From: Roseateles depolymerans
Lineage (GTDB): Bacteria; Pseudomonadota; Gammaproteobacteria; Burkholderiales; Burkholderiaceae_C
Assembly: GCF_003387155.1 (NCBI RefSeq)
Contig: NZ_QUMT01000001.1
Coordinates: 124,001 to 188,000, forward strand
Direction of reading: 5' to 3'
DNA: 64,000 nucleotides
How positions within the stretch are numbered: the stretch's first letter is position 1; each line of letters opens with the position of its first letter. Below are positions 62,835 to 64,000 of this stretch, in pieces. The notes under the pieces were generated by a model that worked only from the letters and a program-made list of their open reading frames with translations, was not told the origin of the DNA and made no database searches. The position numbers were made by a program, and so were the translations under genes.

Positions 62835-64000
62835 ATGAACGAGAAGCCCAGGGATTCGGACAGTCCGGCGCCCCGGTCGCGGCTGGCCGCAGATCCGTCC
62901 GTCGAGCCCTTGATGGACCGGCTGGCCTGTCTGCAGGCCGAGCTCGACGACACCCGGCGGCAACTCGCGCTGGCCCAGCGCCTGCAGCGCCGACCGGAGC
63001 ATCGCATCATCGACTTCGTGGGCAGCAGCCCGCTGGCGCAGGAGGTCAAGCGCCAGGCCCGGCGGGTGGCCCAATCCGACGCGCCGGTGCTGCTGATGGG
63101 CGAGCCGGGCACTGGCAAATCACTGCTGGCCCATGCCATTCATGCCGCCTCCCGCCGCGCGGCCCAGCCGCTGGTGACGGTGCGGGTGTCCGCGGTGCCG
63201 GCAGCGCTGCTGGACGAGGAGTTGTTTGGACCGTCGCCAGACCGGGCCCCGCGGGCAGACGACAGCTTCGCGGGACGCTTGCAACTGGCGGACGGCGGCA
63301 CGCTGTTCCTCGATGAGATTGGCGACCTGCCGCTGGCCCTGCAGGCCAAGCTGCTGCATGTGCTGCGTTCGCAGGAGATGCCGATGCCGGGCGGTTGGAC
63401 GTCGCGGACGGTGAATGTGCGGCTGATTGCCTCCACCCGCAGGGATCTGGCCGACATGGTGCGGCGCGGATGCTTCCGGGCCGACCTGTATTACGGCCTG
63501 CATGTGCTGCCGATCCGGGTGCCACCGCTGCGGGAGCGGATCGAGGACATCGAGGCGCTGGTGGAGGTGCTGCTGGAAGACCTGGCCCGCCGGGGCGGCC
63601 TGCCGCCCAAGTCCCTGGGCGCTTCGGCGCTGGCAGCCCTGCAGCGGCGTCGCTGGCCCGGGAATGTGCGGGAGCTGCGGGATCTGCTGGAGCAGGCGTT
63701 TCTGGCGGGCAGCAGTCCGGTGCTGACGGCGGCGGATCTGGCCCCGCTGATGGCGGCGGCGACGGTCGTGGCGGACGCCCGTTCGGGGCCGACGGCCGCG
63801 GCCATGGAGGTCGGTGAGCGGCCTGCGGTCGCCATGCCCGCCGGGTCTGGCAACGTGGGTGAGGCCTGGCTGCCGACGCAGGGCCGCTCCGGCGCCGAGG
63901 CCGGTGCTGCGTTGCGGGTGGGCCCGTGGACGCCCGGCTCGATGGCAGCCCTTCCGCTCAGCCCACGAAGGCCGGAGGAGCCGTCGCGCGTCGATCCTGT
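62835..64000 (+). CDS. Sigma-54-type AAA+ transcriptional regulator, GAFTGA loop missing (3' end outside window)
   Basis: At least 388 residues are in the window, with no stop before the window end. A short N-terminal helical region (about 1-55) lacks a receiver domain. The AAA+ domain has Walker A GEPGTGKS, Walker B GTLFLDEIGDLPL, an arginine-finger block RADLYYGLHVLPIRVPPLRER and RRWPGNVREL. The usual GAFTGA sigma-54 contact loop is absent: ELFG is followed by PSPDRAPRADDSFAGR. AGGAGA precedes ATG 62835. It probably regulates the divergent malonate operon, but not by the standard sigma-54 route. Confidence 0.88.
   Translation, partial: MNEKPRDSDSPAPRSRLAADPSVEPLMDRLACLQAELDDTRRQLALAQRLQRRPEHRIIDFVGSSPLAQEVKRQARRVAQSDAPVLLMGEPGTGKSLLAHAIHAASRRAAQPLVTVRVSAVPAALLDEELFGPSPDRAPRADDSFAGRLQLADGGTLFLDEIGDLPLALQAKLLHVLRSQEMPMPGGWTSRTVNVRLIASTRRDLADMVRRGCFRADLYYGLHVLPIRVPPLRERIEDIEALVEVLLEDLARRGGLPPKSLGASALAALQRRRWPGNVRELRDLLEQAFLAGSSPVLTAADLAPLMAAATVVADARSGPTAAAMEVGERPAVAMPAGSGNVGEAWLPTQGRSGAEAGAALRVGPWTPGSMAALPLSPRRPEEPSRVDP

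Overview
The window is high-GC DNA from a betaproteobacterium, most likely order Burkholderiales and near the Roseateles/Mitsuaria/Rubrivivax group. This is inferred from the GC-rich third positions, a Bug-type (tripartite tricarboxylate) binding protein, a DUF883/YqjE pair, an AdoCbl-dependent ribonucleotide reductase and REP-like GC hairpin repeats. No rRNA, tRNA, CRISPR array, transposase or integrase was found.

Layout. 1-5016: a leftward cluster (a cut-off HEIGHH metallopeptidase-type gene, an unknown 328-aa protein and a MoxR-type AAA+ ATPase) lies back to back with a gingipain/caspase-like cysteine peptidase that overlaps a small partner gene. 5180-8932: envelope genes of the YqjD/YqjE type, split by repeats and a REC-GGDEF-EAL c-di-GMP gene. 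8943-19300: ygiQ, an orphan gene, then a TetR regulator with an AcrR-like palindrome and a complete RND efflux operon ending in a terminator. 19512-26533: an sce7725-family gene, a molybdopterin oxidoreductase, a hydrolase, a PilZ protein, a DUF1134 protein and a degenerate GGDEF protein. 26693-29626: nrdJ.

29627-36206 looks like an acquired or scarred segment with visibly lower GC. It starts with an array of degenerate short repeats after nrdJ. It carries a two-gene unit: a nitrilase-superfamily protein whose stop codon abuts the start of an SMC/Rad50-like ATPase with a zinc-hook motif. It ends with an MFS transporter remnant and an N-terminally shortened metallo-beta-lactamase-fold gene. 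This pair and the MoxR/peptidase cluster at the left edge are the two best candidates for undescribed conflict or defence systems.

36390-64000: a DUF4124 protein; a TonB receptor with a PepSY membrane protein (iron or metal uptake); a cold-shock gene; a FUSC membrane protein; a transglutaminase/zinc-metallopeptidase pair; a probably LexA-controlled radical-SAM/TIGR03915 DNA-repair pair; ppk2 with an MFS gene, divergent from a MocR-like regulator with an obvious operator array; a PLP lyase; a DedA-rhodanese fusion; a DEDD-type exonuclease; a Cache/PAS/GGDEF diguanylate cyclase; and a malonate-type module (matB plus Bug receptor) divergent from a sigma-54-type AAA+ regulator cut off by the window end.
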